Part shown: piece after piece, positions 1-11,825 of the stretch
How the letters are laid out: each line of letters begins with the position of its first letter
Position numbering within the stretch: the stretch's first letter is position 1
Origin: Bryopsis sp. KO-2023
Taxonomy: Eukaryota > Chlorophyta > Ulvophyceae > Bryopsidales > Bryopsidaceae
Direction: 5' to 3'
DNA length: 64,000 nt
Assembly: GCA_030272585.1 (NCBI GenBank)
Contig: BSYQ01000002.1
Location: 4,836,001 to 4,900,000 of the forward strand
The notes under the pieces: generated by a model
The model's database searches: none
What the model was told of the DNA's origin: nothing
What the model saw: the letters and a program-made list of their open reading frames with translations, nothing else
Position numbers and translations under genes: made by a program

Positions 1-2
1 CC

Positions 3-296
3 CACTTCCAACTATACCGACAGGGGAGCATCGTCTCCCAAGGCGCGTGGAACGATATCGAAATGTTGAGAGCAATGGCTAACCCTGGCGCTGATGGACC
101 ACAGTGCACGTTGTCGGAACCACTCTCCAGAACACCCTCTGCAGGTCATTGGAAGCGAGTGTCATTGAAAACCAACGAGGAGAGGAGCGACGACAACGTT
201 TTTTTGGAAAAGGAAGGGCTGAGCCCTCTCTTTAGAAGCTCTGCTCTGGAATGGATTGAGGAGGAGGAAACGCAACTCAAGTCCGACCAAGAGTAA
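3..296 (+). CDS. 3' end of an unknown gene, cut by the window edge
   Basis: One frame is open from the first bases of the window to a TAA at 294-296, giving about 97 residues. An ATG at 63 is possible, but the frame stays open upstream of it (HFQLYRQGSIVSQGAWNDIE precedes it), so this is more likely the C-terminal part of a longer protein or its last exon. The tail is hydrophilic and acidic, ending EEEETQLKSDQE, with no membrane segment or motif I recognise. Codon use is even and unlike the homopolymer-rich DNA that follows. It could be a chance open frame, but the length and residue balance favour coding. Function unknown. Confidence 0.4.
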   Translation, partial: HFQLYRQGSIVSQGAWNDIEMLRAMANPGADGPQCTLSEPLSRTPSAGHWKRVSLKTNEERSDDNVFLEKEGLSPLFRSSALEWIEEEETQLKSDQE

Positions 297-1690
297 CATT
301 CTTTCGATCCCCCCTTGTGTTTCTTTTCTAGTCGATGGAAACATGGGTTTGGCAAAAAAAGTGGGGGGAGGCCGGGAAAACTATTAACAGGCAGTGAATT
401 ATTGTTCTAATGAAAACTACATGCAATTGGAAAATAGATTATGAGACGAAAAAAAGGAAAGCCAGCGAGCTGTTTTTATTTGCTTCCAGCGACATATTCA
501 CACGATTTTAGAAAACTTAAAATGTCGGCACTTGTTTTCTGATCGATTCCCCTTGGGCAATCAATCAGTAATTGAAGCCCACAGCAAAAGAGAGCCATCA
601 CCCTCCATGATGCTGGAAGAAAGACAAAAAAAGGGACAAAAAACCCTTAGGGTTGTAAGCTTTGGCTAAGCATGTTTTGCAATATTTTTGGTTGGTTGAT
701 TCAGAAAGCGCTGACATAACTTGATGTTTGTTTTCTTCGTCCAGGGAGCTTTCTTTTGGGTGGGGTTTTATTTTTTCGTTGCCCTTTTTTAAGCTGGCAT
801 TATGGGGGGTGATGGCCTCTTTATAGAGGCTGATCACCCCTATCCACAGCGGTCATGACCGACTGATCAGTCAAAGTGTGGAAGAAAGAATGCAAGAAAG
901 AATGGCTTGCAGCAAGCAACTCGGAGCCTTCAAGATTATGGCCAGCCACAGGGCGTTTCAACAGTTCCTGAAAACCTGTATAAAACTCCAGCCTTTGGGG
1001 GTTGGGGGGAAAAAGGAACATTGCCCTAATTAGCATTGTATAACAGTTCCCGTCAGGAAGTCCCCTTTTTTTTTGGTCGATCCCCAGATTGGTCAAAAGA
1101 GATTCAAACCAGCTAATTGAAGTGATATTTTGAATACTACCTTGAAGGTGTCCAGAAAGAATGTGTATTTGCCAAAAACTACCCAACGCTTTCATCCTCA
1201 GTCGCTATGATGTATTAAGAAAACCTCCTGTGGCGTTACTCCAATTTTTTGGATTGTATTTCCCTCAGCATGACTCAACTAAACGGACTTCCTAATAAAA
1301 GACGAGAATGTAACTTGAGCGGTCAAGAAATAAAAATAAATAAAAAAAAAGAAAGAAGGAGTAAGAAATCATAATGGGATATTTTCCACAGGCTTCTCTC
1401 ACCAACCAAGCTCAAGCTGAATCAGTCTGGGTCCAAAACCATATCGGGGCCCTCGGTGCTACAAATTATTTTGGGGATGTTCTGGAGTTTTGTACATTTG
1501 GACAGTCAAAATTACCAATCAGTCGAAGCAGGGTTGCTGTTTTTCTTGTTTTTCTTGGGGGGGGGGGGGGAGTTGACCAAAAATCCACCTCCTGAAAAAA
1601 ATGGGGGAGCTATTGGTGGGGGCACTCTGGCTGGCGAAGAGTATCAGGAAGCCACGAAGAACTAGAGGGGTGCAGGGCTTCTTAAATGAC
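297..1690. other. Gene-poor spacer, one weak minus-strand open frame
   Basis: AT-rich DNA with many short A, T and G runs, including about 13 Gs near 1558-1570. An open frame of 124 codons on the minus strand (1195-821) starts with ATG and has no recognisable domain. It could be an exon or chance. I see no RNA gene or clear regulatory site here. Confidence 0.3.
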
Positions 1691-2682
1691 CATCCAATGC
1701 AACAACAGCGTATGAGATGATGACCCCGTTTTGTCGGCCTGTAGAAATTCATTCACAACATCGTTTCACTCCACATGTGTCTATTGAGCCAACCAGAGCC
1801 AATTATTCCCCAGCAGTTTCATCTCCATCCATCCATTGAAGTCTTGACTGGCAAAAAAAAGGATTCTATAAAATTCTATAAAACTAGATTAAGGCAGGGT
1901 CAATCCTGTGTGGGCAATTGCAACCATAGCAAGCCACAGCCAAAACTAAAAATCAAAATATTAATATTATCCTTATCTTTTTTTTTTTTGCAATCACAAT
2001 TGGAATCCTGGAAAAAAGCAAACTAAAATATATGGGAAGGTCATGATAAAGGAGGAAGAAAAATGGAGAAGTTTTGAGATATTCAAGAAAGGCATTTTTT
2101 TCCAGAAGGGATGGGGGGATGGGGGGGTGGTTCCCCCCAACTCTGTATATATGCTATACATCCAGGCTGACTAACTCATTGTATTTCACAGAAGCCCATG
2201 TCCAGAAAATCTCATCCTCTGGAATCCAACTAGAAAAGAAGAATAGCATCTTTTCTATCTTTTCTTCAACACTCCTTACTCACCCTGGAGCATCATCATC
2301 ACTCAGAAAAAAGCAAGTCCAAAAACAGCACCAACTGAAAGAGAGCCACAATCCAACAAACATGTTTTTGGATTCTTTTTTTTGATTCACAACAACAAAA
2401 AATTAGCTATTGCCTGATATGAGGAAAAAAAGGAGCTCAAAGTTTTTAAAAGATTAATGGTTGAGAGCAAAAAACGGTGCATCACGAGCTTCAGCCTCTC
2501 TTTTTTTGAACTTTTTTTTTTCTGCTCAAAAAAGATAGTGTCAGAAGACACAAGCAACACCGACCTTCGAGGTCCTGGTCAGAAGGAGAAGGAGTTCGAA
2601 CCATAAACCTGCGAAGAGGTTCCCCCGCACTCACTATTCTCTCTGTTTCGTTCGAAATAGTCGGGGCAGCAGCCCAACACAA
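1691..2682 (+). repeat. Left arm of a 1-kb inverted duplication
   Basis: This segment reappears in inverted orientation at 19321-20308. Matching landmarks in order are CATCCAATGCAACAACAGC at the outer end, a CACATGTGTCTATTGAGCCA block near 1773, a GTCCAAAAACAGCACCAACT block near 2320, and TTCGAAATAGTCGGGGCA near 2652. The copies have diverged by substitutions and small indels. Within it, on the minus strand near 2690-2560, is a short coding-looking stretch (AGEPLRRFMVRTPSPSD). The other copy has a similar reading broken by a stop, so this may be an exon of a duplicated gene of unknown function. Confidence 0.75.
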
Positions 2683-2970
2683 GCTTCCGTCTGTCGACGA
2701 GCTCATAAATTCCAGGTTACGTGAGCGTTTCCAGCTCGTTCGAAACGCTTTGTGTGTGCGTTAAGCGTGCATTCTGATCGTCGTGCACACGTGTAGCATG
2801 CAGCATTCCTCAGACAGCACGGCACGGCACACGCTGCCACGCACCCTGCAAGCTTAAAAAGTTCTTCTGGCTCCACAGTTTTCTGACGACTCTTGTGAAT
2901 ACACAGAAAAGGTTTCCGTCGCGTAGTCGAGGGGAGTTAAGAAGTCGAAGGCGAGCTTACCAACAAGCCC

Positions 2971-5900
2971 ATGTCAGACGATCAGGATGGTTCCAGCCGA
3001 GGTAACACCACCTGCCTGTGCTCGTGTTGGACGCTCGCTTTTTTTTGGACGAGAGAGGGGCGGTGCTACCACAGTCGCCACAGCACCTCCTTTCTTCCTC
3101 TGTCGATCCACGATTGCGACACCTGAGCCGTTTCATTTTTTTTCCGCTTGGACTCGCCAAACACATTCGGGACTGTCGGACTGTTTTGCTGTTTTTTCCA
3201 TTCCCCCTTCGATTCAGCGGCGGGGTCCCTGATTTGCGAACCATGAGTCCGACATGACCACGATGTGGATCGCGCAGAAAACGTTGAAAGAATCTTTTTT
3301 CTTGGTTTGCCACTACAGGGTCGAGGCTGGAGGAGTCGTTAAAGAAAGTCGACACCGCGTCCGAAGCGATACGGTTGCTGAAGGTACTTCGATAGTCTCG
3401 TTTCCCTTGGGCAGCTAAACTCTCCAACAATCATACAACGCCAGGAGGAGACTGTTTGGTTCGTGTGCGTTCAGGCCGCTGTTGACGCGAAAGAAAAACA
3501 GCTGCATAGCGTTTTGAACCAGCTTGAAGAAAAGGACAAGTGCGTGTCTGCCAGGGACGCCACCATCGATCAGAGAGATGCGTTCATTTCAGATGCCCTC
3601 TTCAACATAGGAGAGGAACATCACGACTTGGTGAAGTTTCTTCGTGAACAAGTCAAGGAGGTACAGGGAAGACTCGAGGAGAAGGACGTTCAGGCGACTG
3701 CTTTGGCGGAGCAGTTGAAAACGAAAGATGAGCTGATCGAGAAACAAAATGACGAGATACGAGCGTTGGAAGCAGTGGTTGAGAACACGAGTATGACATT
3801 GCGCAAATCGCACAACAGAGATATCGTTTTTTTCACCACGTTCTTTATAAAATTTGCATCGTTTAGCCCAACGATATCAGATTTGAAGCTGCCGTGTGCT
3901 TCTTCACCGGTCAATCATTTAAAACTCGCTCACAATGTCGTTTACTCCTCTGCTACAAAACAATATTCGATGCTTAGAGGTTTTATTCATTTTTTGCAGA
4001 GAGAGATCCTCATTGTAATTTTCAGGTAAGGGAAGTAGCTCTATTATTTGTCTTTCTTGGTGTCTTCGTACTCCTATTAGCGAATAATTTTTTTGATGAT
4101 CTTTTCGAACAACAGGAGAGAGGTGTGGCATTGTTCTCGGATGCCGTCAAGAATGGTGACGTTAAAACTATGGAGGTAATAGAACGTCTCAACCGGTTCT
4201 CCCATGCACTTGTTCTATATTTCGTAACACGAAATAATGTTTTGTTTCCTTCATCCCATAGTACCTTTTCAAAATAATAATGTGCACTTTTGATAGGCAT
4301 TCATGGCCATGGGACTCGATGTCGACACTCAAGACAAATGGCAAAGAACCCCACTTTTCTACGCAGCCGAAGCAGGACATTATTCTATTATCCAAACACT
4401 ACTTTTGCAAGGTTTGTCAAGAATTTAAAAAGGACACTCCTACCTTTTTTCTTGCTATCTTTTTTAAAAGAGGTGGTATATTCTTTCGCCTGATCTCTTC
4501 AAAATTTCTTGTGTCAAAATATAAGTCTATATCGAAGCATTGTTTAAACACACGGAGCACAGAAGAATCGCTTGCAATATGAGGCATTTGGAGTTAAATC
4601 AATAGTTCTTTCTTCCAGACCATGCTCCATGTGGCTTCCTAAAAGCTTTTCTTCTCTTCGCTAAGAAACGAAACAAATTCCAAGCTAAAAAGGAAAACTA
4701 CAATTTTTTTTCTTATCGATAAGGGTATACTATTGATTTAAGCGATCCTAAAGTCGTAGCCAACTCTACTACAAACCATATGCTCTTGTAGGATGTCCAA
4801 CCTTGGTCATTTGAAATTTTATTTTCAAAAAAAGGTGGTAGACCTCTTGAGCTTGAGAAAAACTGAAGTTAATTGTGTACCTTTGAACATTTTTTTTATT
4901 TGCTTCACACGTGGGGACACCATTAACTTGAGATATCCTCCTTCATCTAAGCGCATTTAGGAAGGTAATTTATAGTGTGCTAGATTTGTTTTTTGGACCA
5001 CTTGTTTGTGATATGTGCCTAGTCTTAAGTTTTTTTTCTTCTCAACTATTTTCTTTGGCTTCCAAGAAATATGATTCTTTTCCTTTGCTTTGTCCTCAAG
5101 ACTATGATTTTCCTAGAACTCTGTGTAAGAAATTGTGTGCAATAAATCATGCGAACCTATCGAGCTCGAGTGTTGGAATAGAAGCTAACCGCGCGTCCCT
5201 TGGTCTTACCTGTTTAGGGGCCAATGTTGATGCGAAAGATAAATTAGGCTATACTCCACTACATAGAGCATCTGCTTGTGGCAACTCCGAAGTGGTGAAG
5301 AAATTGTTACACGCTTGTGAGCTCTAACTTGCTTTTTTTTCTCATCAAGAACAAGAAATAACAAAGACACTTCCGCTTCTTAAAAAGCAGTTATTGTCAT
5401 TTTATGATTACTTGTTAGCGTAGTGTCCAAGTCTTCTTGTTTGTTTTTCTATTTTGAACTTCCAAGTCAAAAATAGTTGGGGGAGGGGGGAAGTGGTTAA
5501 AAAAAATTTTTTTTTGTTCCAGAAACGATTAGAACCTGTTTAATTTAGTTTTTTTGATGCTATCGTACTTTTATTTGAAGAGCACGAAGGAGTTCTCTTC
5601 GTTTGTTGATATGATAAGATAAGAAATTGAATCGTCTCGAATCAAAATTTTCAGGTGCCAATGTCGATGCTCAAGACACCACTGGGAGAACTCCGCTACA
5701 TTGGGCGTCCATGCATGGTTACGTTGACATTGCCGAGAAATTGATCGACCACGGTGGGTTCATCCATTCTTTTTTAGGCTTTTTCTGTACGTTGTTTAAG
5801 GATTTACTCTCATTAGGACAATACAAAAACGACTTATGCACAAATTTGGTTGCTCTCGAAGCCTTGTGGAAACAAAATCCTTGAAAACACATGATACGCT

Positions 5901-6186
5901 GGTGCCTATTGTTCCTCTTTCATTTTTTTTGGAAGATATTTATCACTCTATCATGGCGACATCATGCAAACATGATCCATTTTTAAAGAGTGAGATCCCT
6001 TTGAGAACAAACTACTTGTAGTAGCTCGTTTTTTTCAAACCCATCATATTTGTGGCTTCATATTTTTTTGAAGGTGCCCGGCAAGACATATGCGATAACA
6101 AAAGAAGAAGTGCTGCCGAGGTGGCGTGCGAAAGTAGAGGGCATGATATCAAAAAGAAATTGCAAGATCTTCTGAAAGAAGATTGA
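2971..6186 (+). CDS. Coiled-coil plus ankyrin-repeat protein, eight exons
   Basis: Proposed exons are 2971-3001, 3319-3383, 3475-3825, 4116-4175, 4297-4411, 5218-5316, 5655-5753 and 6074-6186, giving 310 residues. Start is ATG at 2971 (MSDDQDGSSR); stop is TGA at 6184. Residues about 11-145 form a charged coiled coil (QLEEKDK, GRLEEKDVQ, AEQLKTKDELIEKQ). A helical cap (ALFSDAVKNGDVKTME) and three ankyrin repeats follow: DKWQRTPLFYAAEAGHYSII, DKLGYTPLHRASACGNSEVV and DTTGRTPLHWASMHGYVDIA. A short C-terminal cap ends LQDLLKED. Splice sites are GT-AG and all phases fit; from exon 5 on, each repeat exon ends in phase 1. The donor at 3825 (GTTTTT) is the weakest junction. AATAAA lies at 6615. Ankyrin repeats mediate protein-protein binding and the coiled coil suggests self-assembly; the partner is unknown. 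Confidence 0.82.
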
Positions 6187-6234
6187 AAAGACGAGTGGAT
6201 TTCGACTCCTCTATTCTTCTCTTGCTTAACCGGT

Positions 6235-6475
6235 GTCTTCGGGGTGGTTTAGAGGGTTTTTTTATATTTTCCCTGGGTATTTCAGTGTCACAACACTGCT
6301 GCTGTGGATGGAAGAGCTCGAGAAAGCAGGAGGCGACGAGCATGCACAACGTCGACAGTTTTTTTCGAGTGTCCTTTTGGGTGGTGTTTTTTTTTCCAAT
6401 GTTTTTCGTTCTGGATGCATACGCATCTCATTCACTGTGTGTTCCTGTGACAGACCAGGAGAAAAGCCGCAAACA
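6235..6475 (+). repeat. Dispersed repeat copy in the ankyrin gene 3' region
   Basis: The stretch from GGGGTGGTTTAGAGG, through TATTTCAGTGTCACAACACT and GCAGGAGGCGACGAGCATGC, to GTTCTGGATGCATACGCATC closely matches the minus strand around 29330-29050. A shorter version of its end is at 27790-27860. It lies between the stop codon and the AATAAA of the ankyrin gene, so it is probably transcribed in that gene's 3' UTR. It may be an inserted element or a conserved untranslated block. Confidence 0.7.
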
Positions 6476-6629
6476 ACACCCCTCGAAAATTTCTTCTTCA
6501 ACTGAATCCTCAGAGAAGGGCAAGTCACCGTCGTCGGACACCTGTATCGACAAATAGAACGCTGAAATCGACTTCGGCTTCCACCCATTGCTCCAGCTCT
6601 TTGTATGCCTTTTAAATAAACCAGAAAAA

Positions 6630-7079
6630 TCCTACCACCAGCTCGAATGGTTCTGGCGCTTGCGTCTCTTCAGGCTGCGAGGGGGCCTTGGCGTTCTTCT
6701 TAGTCCCGAAACTGCCAAAAGAACGCAATATCCACGACATGGCGGAGGTTGCGACAAAGTGGCGGCGGAAGTGGTCCAAGTAGTCGACTCGTAACTGAAG
6801 CACTGGGCTGCAGACCACAAAACTCGACCGTTGTACAACCAAGTAGTTATCATGATTGCTGTTGTGCGGTCTGAGGCGGAATCGTGGCTCGAGGCAGGGT
6901 AAGGAAGGCAGCGGGCGCTGGGTCGGTGTTCGGCAAGCGGAGATCTCAGAGCGAGTCTGTCTGATCGAGTTGTGGGTCCTCCCTGCGTAAAAAGCCAGTC
7001 TCTCGTTGACCATCTTAAATCATCCTTTTTTCTTCCTTCGTTGACACGAAATGTCAGACAATTCACAATGTAAACAAGC
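6630..7079. other. Spacer after the ankyrin gene
   Basis: Moderate GC with overlapping open frames on both strands (minus 7159-6632 and 7013-6612). None shows a motif or credible splice structure. I see no supported gene here. Confidence 0.3.
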
Positions 7080-7700
7080 ATGCATACCTTTAATCGTGAC
7101 TTTCGCTTCCACACACACTGTGCGACCCACAAGGTTTTCCCCACAAGGGAATCCAACATTCCTCTTGGAAAACTTTTCCTCTATCATCGCAGTTCCACCC
7201 CAGAGCTTCTTTTTGGCCCAGAGAGCCGCGCAATCCACGTCTTCTCTGACCCTTGTCTGCCTTTTGCACACGACGTCGATCAAATCGGCGTCGAGGGTCG
7301 GGAATCAACAACATCAAACCCACCAACCACATCTGTCGTAGGGGGCAAGGGCTCTCATCGGCGTCGTTTGTCGTTGGGAAACCCCAAACACGGCAAACCA
7401 AAGCAACTGGAAAACGAATCGCATCTGCACGTCGAAACAGATTCGTCAACACTCAAAACTTCCGAATCAAACCCACACGACGGGAGTTGTGTCGTGAGGA
7501 CGAGGGCGGAGGGGCTGTGCTCACAGCATGATAAAGAGTCGGAAAGCAATTCTCTGCTCTCGAATCAACGCGAAGAGTTCTACCTTGTATCAAACTCGAG
7601 CGCAGTCGGGGTGGACGTCAAACACAAGGCAAAGCGGAAGGAGCAGACAGTGTTGTTTTGCGGGAGAGTAAACCCCTTTTCTTTGGCAGCATTTTTATAG
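7080..7700 (+). CDS. Candidate unknown protein-coding frame (about 206 codons)
   Basis: An open frame runs from ATG at 7080 to TAG at 7698. The product is hydrophilic and rich in Ser, Glu and Lys in its second half (SLGNPKHGKPKQLENESHLH, QHDKESESNSLLSNQREEF), with no membrane segment, signal peptide or domain I recognise. Residue balance looks more natural in this frame than in the overlapping minus-strand frames. It might be a disordered protein, an exon of a spliced gene, or a chance frame. Confidence 0.3.
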   Translation: MHTFNRDFRFHTHCATHKVFPTRESNIPLGKLFLYHRSSTPELLFGPESRAIHVFSDPCLPFAHDVDQIGVEGRESTTSNPPTTSVVGGKGSHRRRLSLGNPKHGKPKQLENESHLHVETDSSTLKTSESNPHDGSCVVRTRAEGLCSQHDKESESNSLLSNQREEFYLVSNSSAVGVDVKHKAKRKEQTVLFCGRVNPFSLAAFL

Positions 7701-7913
7701 CGGTCGGTGAGAATTGCGGGACAACGTCGAGGCTGTACAGTCTGGCATGCGAGCCTCGAACTGGAGATGAGTCGGGGCCCAGCACAAAAGGCCGCACAGA
7801 TCAGATACACAAAATGGATGACATCTGAGCTCTGTACCTGAAAGTTGGTCCAGTCCAGACAATTCGCTCTTCGAATCGCGAAAAGTCGTGGCGGCTAATT
7901 GTCGGTTGGAGCG

Positions 7914-7930
7914 CTAGCGCTAGCGCTAGT
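7914..7930. repeat. GCGCTA short tandem palindromic repeat
   Basis: Three consecutive copies of GCGCTA make a self-complementary GCGCTAGCGCTAGCGCTA stretch. No neighbouring gene explains it. Confidence 0.6.
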
Positions 7931-7931
7931 C

Positions 7932-8844
7932 TTGTAGCCTATGTGTTTTTTTTCCGTGCGTGTGCGCTAGAGAGATAGCTTTGTGTCCCGAAAGTGGAGT
8001 GTGTTTTTATCAAAGAAAAACACCCTTCTTTCACTGACTCATGATTTGATGGGGTCAGCTGAATTGCAGCTGGGGGTTACAATGGCCTGATTGAGTGATT
8101 CAAGTGCTTTCCTTCTTCAGCTGAACCATCTTATTCTTCTCTCCTTCGTACAGTAAAGAGTCGAAATTTCACGGAGAAAGTCTTTTGCGGCGCCAGCAAG
8201 ACGGGACGTCAATAGAGCCAGAAGTCGTTCTTCTTCCCGACAGGCTCCCCAACGAGGCATCACTTGGATGCTATATCGCGGATAACTTTCAGCACTGGAA
8301 GGTCATGCTTATGCCTGAAACATCTGGAAGGTCGGAATCATTATTATTTATCTAACAATTGCAACCCACAGAACGCAAGACACGCCGGGCCACAGCGCTT
8401 TTGAGAACGAAACCATTCACTTCTGGATGGAAAAGTTTCAGAGAATCTGTCCCACGGTCATTTCTCGAGTCGAAAAACAGGACTAATTTACAATTGTTAA
8501 CATTTCTAATTTAAGCGCCAGCGTTGGCTGATTGCCCACAAAGTTAAGAGCGCTATCTCAAAGCCCACTGATTCAATTGACAAAGACAAACAGGAATCTA
8601 TAAAAATACATTCATCTAGGGTTTCATTCGTTGATTGATTGATTCATTCATTGATACTCCAGGGTTTCAGTTTTTTGGGTTGGGGGGGGGGGAGGGAGCT
8701 CCTTCACATTTTTTCACTTCAGCATTTTTTTTCTGCCCTGACCTTGCGCAAGCTGTGAAGAAAACAAATTTGCAGTTAAATTGTACACCAGGAACGTGTT
8801 TCTCTTTTTCCTGTTCTTTGCAGCGAAGGCGTTTGAATCAATAG
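7932..8844. other. Intergenic stretch
   Basis: No convincing coding frame. It contains TTGATTGATTGATTCATTCATTGAT near 8630-8654 and a run of Gs near 8682-8691. Confidence 0.3.
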
Positions 8845-9186
8845 ATGATTGCACAAGGGAAAGCCGTCGGCGGCGGGCCTGTGATTTTATGCATACAAAG
8901 CGGCGGACGTTTGCTTACCACGTTGTCGAGAACACCTTCATCAGACAGCATTCTTATCTATCGGGTGCTGAGTCCGCAAACCGATAGCGACTCCTCTCCA
9001 AAGAGTGCTGAGTTGGTAGCATTCCACTACCAGCCGCGACTTCCTCGCAAAAGGGTGCTTACTCGGACGCATTCCGCTACTCCGAAAAATTCAAACGCAT
9101 TGATGAACGAGTTTCGACGTTGGGATCTCGATCGAATTCTTCCCTTTGGAGAAACACATGACGGCGACTCAAGTCACTTTTGGTAG
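8845..9186 (+). CDS. Candidate unknown exon or small gene
   Basis: An open frame of 113 codons ends at TAG 9184-9186. The C-terminal half reads like protein (VAFHYQPRLPRKRVLTRTHS, LMNEFRRWDLDRILPFGETH), basic in the middle and acidic at the end. No domain is recognised. A second frame overlaps the first half, so the true start or an acceptor may lie inside 8845-8950. Confidence 0.3.
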   Translation: MIAQGKAVGGGPVILCIQSGGRLLTTLSRTPSSDSILIYRVLSPQTDSDSSPKSAELVAFHYQPRLPRKRVLTRTHSATPKNSNALMNEFRRWDLDRILPFGETHDGDSSHFW

Positions 9187-9859
9187 TTCTGACAAGGGTA
9201 GTAGCACTGGCATGAGTAGTAGTCGTCAGCCTGACGACTCACATTTTGCTGCTTCAAAACAACTTCTTTCATCAAAAGTATTGGGCTTTGAAAGGCGATT
9301 TCAAGGGGGTAGGTGACAAGATTCAAGAGTGGAGGTGGAAAAACCTTTCCTTTGCTTTTCTTTGGATAGCTCAGGGCGATCTTTTTCCCTTTCCGGAATT
9401 TCTAGCTCATCACTGTCGATTATTAATTATAAAGAAAGCACTAAAATACAAGCTTCAACTGTTTTCATTTTTGGAGCAATTCAGCTTTATGTATTTCAAG
9501 AACACTCGCTGCAAAAGAAAATGTACACTTCCATATGTTCCCAAATCTGATATCAGCGTTCTTTTCATTTTCTTGTCGACTTTCGTAGGAGCTCATACCT
9601 CTTACGCGTGGATCCAGAAACACTTTAGCACCCCCCCCCCTCCCCCCCCAAAAAACCCTCTCCTCCGCATGCCTAACCGCCGATATGCCCCTCCTCTTCC
9701 CCCTCCTCCTCCTGTCAGCATAACGAAAAAGCACATCGTCAAATACCGAATGGCCAAGATACCGAATGGCCATCTGTGCACCTCTAAAGAGAGAGGTTTC
9801 GACAAGGAAACGCAAAAAAAACGATACGACACATCCCAAGCGCACCGAGCTTTGACTCT

Positions 9860-9998
9860 CTCTGTCGTCGTCCGACGACGAAGAGTCTGTATCTGTGTCG
9901 ACGGGGTTGTTCCATTGGTGTGCCCTTTTCCTCGCAGCGGAAATCATCCTGGCACAAAGTCCAACAGCGAACAGACTGGCGAACACTACCGTCCTCAT
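9860..9998 (-). CDS. Candidate first exon with signal peptide
   Basis: From ATG at 9998 the minus strand encodes MRTVVFASLFAVGLCARM, a typical signal-peptide shape (short basic start, hydrophobic core, small residues before the cut). It continues into a Ser/Asp-rich acidic stretch (DTDTDSSSSDDDRESQ). No later exon could be placed: the continuing frame to about 9465 runs through GC-rich low-complexity sequence with long G and C runs. If real, this is the start of a secreted protein. The lower end given is a guess near a possible GT donor. Confidence 0.3.
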
Positions 9999-10254
9999 GG
10001 TTACTATCACTGTGGCTGCTGTCGCTGGCAGAGTATAAAAAGATGGACGAGTTTCTGGACTCTCGGTTCGTTTCGGTCGAAGAGTCAACGGTTCACTAAA
10101 CTCACAAGGCAATAGTTTTTCCTGGAAGATGGTTTCTTTTTGCAATGATCAGTTGATTGAGAATAGCTCCTGCGCCAGCACAAAAAAATTGTCTACACTT
10201 AAGCTACACTACAATCTACCACCTCTTTTGAATAGATCGTTTCTTTTTGGGCTG

Positions 10255-10625
10255 TGAATCTTCTCTGAATTTCCTCTTGGCCTCGGACACTAAACTCAGT
10301 AATTTGAAGATTCACGTTTTGCATCCACTTTCCACAGCTTTTTCTTCCGAAGAAAAATATGGAGAGCGACTTTTCATAAAAGTGTGTCGAGGCAGTTTAA
10401 GCCGCAGAGTGTTCCAGCTCGTTTTTCTTATGGCGATTGCCGGGGCCCGATTCGGAACCTTCCTCTTTTGCTGGGTACGGCTGCGAACGGCCGTCTTGTG
10501 GCTGTCGAGACTCTTCGTGAAGCAGGTGAATCTATCAAGCAACAGAATTTTGATTGTGGTTCAACGAGATATTGCTGGCAGTGTTTAAACAAAGACCTGC
10601 TACCAGGTCGTTTAATGCCGCCCAC
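10255..10625 (+). pseudogene. Damaged ankyrin exon, inverted copy of 11825-11455
   Basis: This segment is the reverse complement of about 11455-11825 with scattered differences; both share the outer motif GTTTAAACAAAGACCTGCTACCAGG (split here: GTTTAAACAAAG then ACCTGCTACCAGG). It contains an ankyrin-like exon (LLLGTAANGRLVAVETLREA) followed by a GTGAAT donor, as in the other copy. The AG acceptor of the intact copy (GGCCAG) reads GCCGG here. There is also a one-base length change near the exon start and loss of one codon in the helix. No partner exons are seen on this strand, so it is most likely a non-functional duplicate. Confidence 0.6.
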
Positions 10626-11454
10626 AAGGGAGTAACATTGACCTCATGAATAAGGGCAACGATTCAACTATTCAATGGGTGATCGCTCTGGGACAGGGCT
10701 GTATTTCGATGCATCTACATCCCCAACAACGCAATCAGCCATGTTTTCGACCTCATTCACAAAGTATTGCCCGCCGACTCCTTTCCTTACTTTGGATCTG
10801 AAAAAAGTTCTGTGGAAAGAACGGTGCATTCATATGCAGTGGATCATTTTTGGTTGTAATTGAATCGTTTCTTTTAGATTGCTATCAGGACAACATTCGT
10901 TGATCCATTATTGCTTGATCAGATTTGTGACAACGCAATTCCACTTATCAGAACATGGTTACAAGAAAGTTTACTGACAACAGAGCCATTTCAACACAGT
11001 AGAATTCGCGAATTCTACTATGAAACACTCGACCGAGTATTTCTACTTGTATGAACAAACGATACCTCGCGACTTAATTCTAACACCAAAAAGCAACCCA
11101 AAACAACGAACTAAGCAAGCAAACTCTTCGATTTTTTCTCAAGTATCTTGAGGCATTACCAGATCGTCTTCAAAAACGTAGTGTATCCATGTTATTATAA
11201 CTTTAGCCCTTATCATCAGTCAATCAAAATTACATGCGCAAAAGCACAGGACACTATTGCAACAAAACAAAAAAAGAAAATATTGTCTAGAGTACAGAAT
11301 CTCCCTGAAGACAGAGTGTTTGACCCAGGCCCTCCACCAAATGAGAAGATCCTCAGCCAAGAAGCTCATTCAACGCCTCTTCAGTTTCCAAGAGCGATCA
11401 CCCATTGAATAGTTGAACAGTTGCCCTTATTCACGAGGTCAATGCTACTCGCTT

Positions 11455-11825
11455 ATGGGCGGCATTAAACGACCTGGTAGCAGGTCTTTGTTTAAACACT
11501 GCCAGCTATATATCGTTGGACCTCAAACAAAGTTCTGTTCCATAAAAGATTCACCTGCTTCAAGAAGAGTCTCGACAGCCACAAGATGGCCGTTTTTCGC
11601 AGCCATACCCAGCAAAAAAGAAGGTTCCGCATCGGCCCCTGGCCAAAAAAAAATAAATTGACACATTCTGCGGCTTGAACTGCCTCGACACAGTCTTATG
11701 AAACGTTGCTCTCCACATTTTTCTTGCAAGGAAAAGACAGTGGAAAGTTGGTGGAAAACGTGCAGCTTCAAAATACTGAGTTTCCTGTTCGAGGCTAGAA
11801 GTAAAGAAGACATTTCAGAGAAGAA
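11455..11825 (-). repeat. Right arm of the ankyrin-exon inverted pair
   Basis: Partner of the plus-strand copy at 10255-10625, about 830 bp apart. It covers the last placed exon of the minus-strand ankyrin gene and parts of both flanking introns. That shows the duplication copied genomic DNA rather than a processed transcript. Confidence 0.75.

Noticed and set aside
2957..3430. 157-codon minus-strand frame rich in Arg and Ser
   Set aside because: It lies antisense across the first three exons and introns of the well-supported ankyrin gene, so it is best seen as a shadow.
9612..9712. Gly/Arg-rich or Pro-rich protein near 9.65 kb
   Set aside because: The reading comes from C and CCT tracts; no supporting exon structure.
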